Source of the DNA: Rhodospirillales bacterium | GTDB taxonomy: Bacteria > Pseudomonadota > Alphaproteobacteria > ATCC43930 > CGMCC-115725 | Length of the DNA: 64,000 bases | Assembly: GCA_027315365.1 (NCBI GenBank) | Contig: DAHUYF010000193.1 | Location: 1 to 64,000 of the forward strand | Direction of reading: 5' to 3' | Part shown: positions 63,310-64,000 of the stretch, piece by piece | Layout: each line of letters starts with the position of its first letter | Position numbering within the stretch: position 1 is the stretch's first letter | Position numbers and translations under genes: made by a program | The notes under the pieces: model-generated | Databases searched by the model: none | Seen by the model: the letters and a program-made list of their open reading frames with translations, nothing else | What the model was told of the DNA's origin: nothing

Positions 63310-63510
63310 ATGATTACCCTGGTGCTGATCGTTTGTCTTTCCACCACCCCCAATGTCTGCCACGAGGAGCGACCGCCAATCGACGTCGCCAGCCCGATGG
63401 CCTGCCTGGTCCGGGGCGAGCTGATCGCCGCCGAATGGGTGGATGAACACCCGAAATGGCTGCTCAACGGTTGGCGCTGCCAGTTCGGCCCGCGCGAGAA
63501 GCAGATCTGA
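63310..63510 (+). CDS. Small Cys-containing (probably exported) protein
   Basis: This is a 66-residue protein. The hydrophobic N-terminus MITLVLIVCLSTTP is signal-like. Four cysteines (Cys9, Cys17, Cys32 and Cys57) and the terminal HPKWLLNGWRCQFGPREKQI match a pattern I recognise from conserved small hypothetical proteins of alphaproteobacteria. The spacing suggests disulfides after export. Function is unknown. Confidence 0.6.
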   Translation: MITLVLIVCLSTTPNVCHEERPPIDVASPMACLVRGELIAAEWVDEHPKWLLNGWRCQFGPREKQI

Positions 63511-63516
63511 CATTCC

Positions 63517-63541
63517 GGCTGCCGCGGCATAGACGGCAGCC
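63517..63541 (+). terminator. Possible terminator hairpin
   Basis: GGCTGCCG and CGGCAGCC form a perfect 8-bp stem with a 9-base loop, starting 6 bp after the small-protein stop. It is followed by GAAACTTTCC rather than a clear T-run, so termination may be weak or Rho-assisted. Confidence 0.4.
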
Positions 63542-63720
63542 GAAACTTTCCTGGGGTCGTCAGCCGGCGTCGGCCGAAGCGGCGTCGGCCGAAGCATGAC
63601 TTCGCACGCCGCCTCGGCTAGGCTTGCTCCGAGCCAGGGACCTCCCTGCCGAGCCGGCGCCGCGCCTCGCGGTCCCGCGCAGCGGCTGACGGGATAGCCG
63701 CCCTGGCGCCGAGGGTGGAC

Positions 63721-64000
63721 ATGGCCGTCGCCGCCCGCGCCGAGACATCGAGACCGGCGGAGCCGGAACCGCTGCGACGCGGCCTCGATTCCGCGCTCGA
63801 CATCGCCGCCCGGCACCTTTGGCTGCGGCCGTTGGCGCTGCTGTCGGGCCAGGCGGCGAGCACCGCGCTCGCCGAAGGCCGCGCCCTCCCGTTGGCCGGC
63901 GGCGCCGGTGCCTTTTCGATGATCGAGCTGCTGGGACGGCAGGCGTCGGGCGACATCGTCGCCGCGCTCGGCAGCGTCGCCGAGATCCGGAGCCGGGCGA
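63721..64000 (+). CDS. Partial CDS, unknown protein (3' end outside window)
   Basis: An open frame from the ATG at 63721, preceded by GAGGGTGG, runs to the window end without a stop. The 93 residues seen are Ala/Leu-rich and helical in character, with LDIAARHLWLRPLALLSGQA and MIELLGRQASGDIVAALGSV. Codon usage fits the neighbourhood. An in-frame GTG at 63715 is an alternative start. I do not recognise a family from this N-terminal part. Confidence 0.55.
   Translation, partial: MAVAARAETSRPAEPEPLRRGLDSALDIAARHLWLRPLALLSGQAASTALAEGRALPLAGGAGAFSMIELLGRQASGDIVAALGSVAEIRSRA

Overview
The window is a dense, high-GC stretch of chromosome with strong GC third-position bias, short intergenic gaps and many 4-base start/stop overlaps. 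It most likely comes from an alphaproteobacterium. The gene content supports this: an ETF-ubiquinone oxidoreductase, a DUF1127 protein, a FixK-type Crp/Fnr regulator, a MaoC-phosphotransacetylase fusion, a fused transaldolase/glucose-6-phosphate isomerase and several molybdenum hydroxylases. I see no phage, IS, CRISPR array, rRNA or tRNA. Genus-level placement is not possible from the sequence alone.

Layout. 1-2.1 kb: remnant of a P-type ATPase, a glycine-zipper lipoprotein, and a cupin/TetR pair with a perfect palindromic operator. 2.2-6.9 kb: a four-gene operon (enoyl-ACP reductase, MaoC-phosphotransacylase, acetate kinase, PhaC-like acyltransferase) behind a perfect FNR/FixK box. 6.9-10.7 kb: reductase, dodecin, LLM flavoprotein, MFS exporter. 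10.7-13.3 kb: an IorAB-type periplasmic molybdenum hydroxylase. 13.5-19.6 kb: a heavy-metal-type RND tripartite pump. 19.7-23 kb: ETF-QO, MarR, LLM oxidoreductase. 23-27.5 kb: GIY-YIG pseudogene, CmcJ/NvfI-like protein, DUF1127/LysR pair, thioesterase, HCCA isomerase, REP-like repeats, prepilin peptidase. 27.5-32.7 kb: CoxL-like protein, TauE exporter with DUF1634, PaaK-like CoA ligase. 32.8-36.7 kb: a complete 4-hydroxybenzoyl-CoA reductase (hcrCAB). 37.1-37.8 kb: FixK-like regulator. 38-52 kb: an almost complete pentose-phosphate pathway, with tkt-gntK on the plus strand facing a nine-gene minus-strand operon (tal-pgi, gnd, zwf, HAD, rpe, pgl, rpiA, HAD, GH15 glucoamylase). 52.2-55.6 kb: small membrane protein, divergent Hfq homologue, LysR/bile-acid-symporter-like pair, histone-H1-like protein. 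56-60.2 kb: alpha/beta hydrolase and cydPABX (cytochrome bd) behind an FNR/FixK box. 60.2-64 kb: PEBP protein, an outer-membrane protein interrupted at a G8 tract, RibD-C reductase, small proteins and one CDS cut by the window end.

The strongest common theme is low-oxygen adaptation. A FixK-like regulator and three FNR/FixK-type boxes lie in this one window. Each box has a plausible -10 element at the spacing expected of an activator site near -41.5. They precede an acyl-phosphate/ATP-yielding operon, cytochrome bd and an envelope lipoprotein. That these form one regulon is inference. The hcrCAB cluster adds reductive dehydroxylation of an aromatic CoA thioester, chemistry usually associated with anaerobic aromatic degradation.
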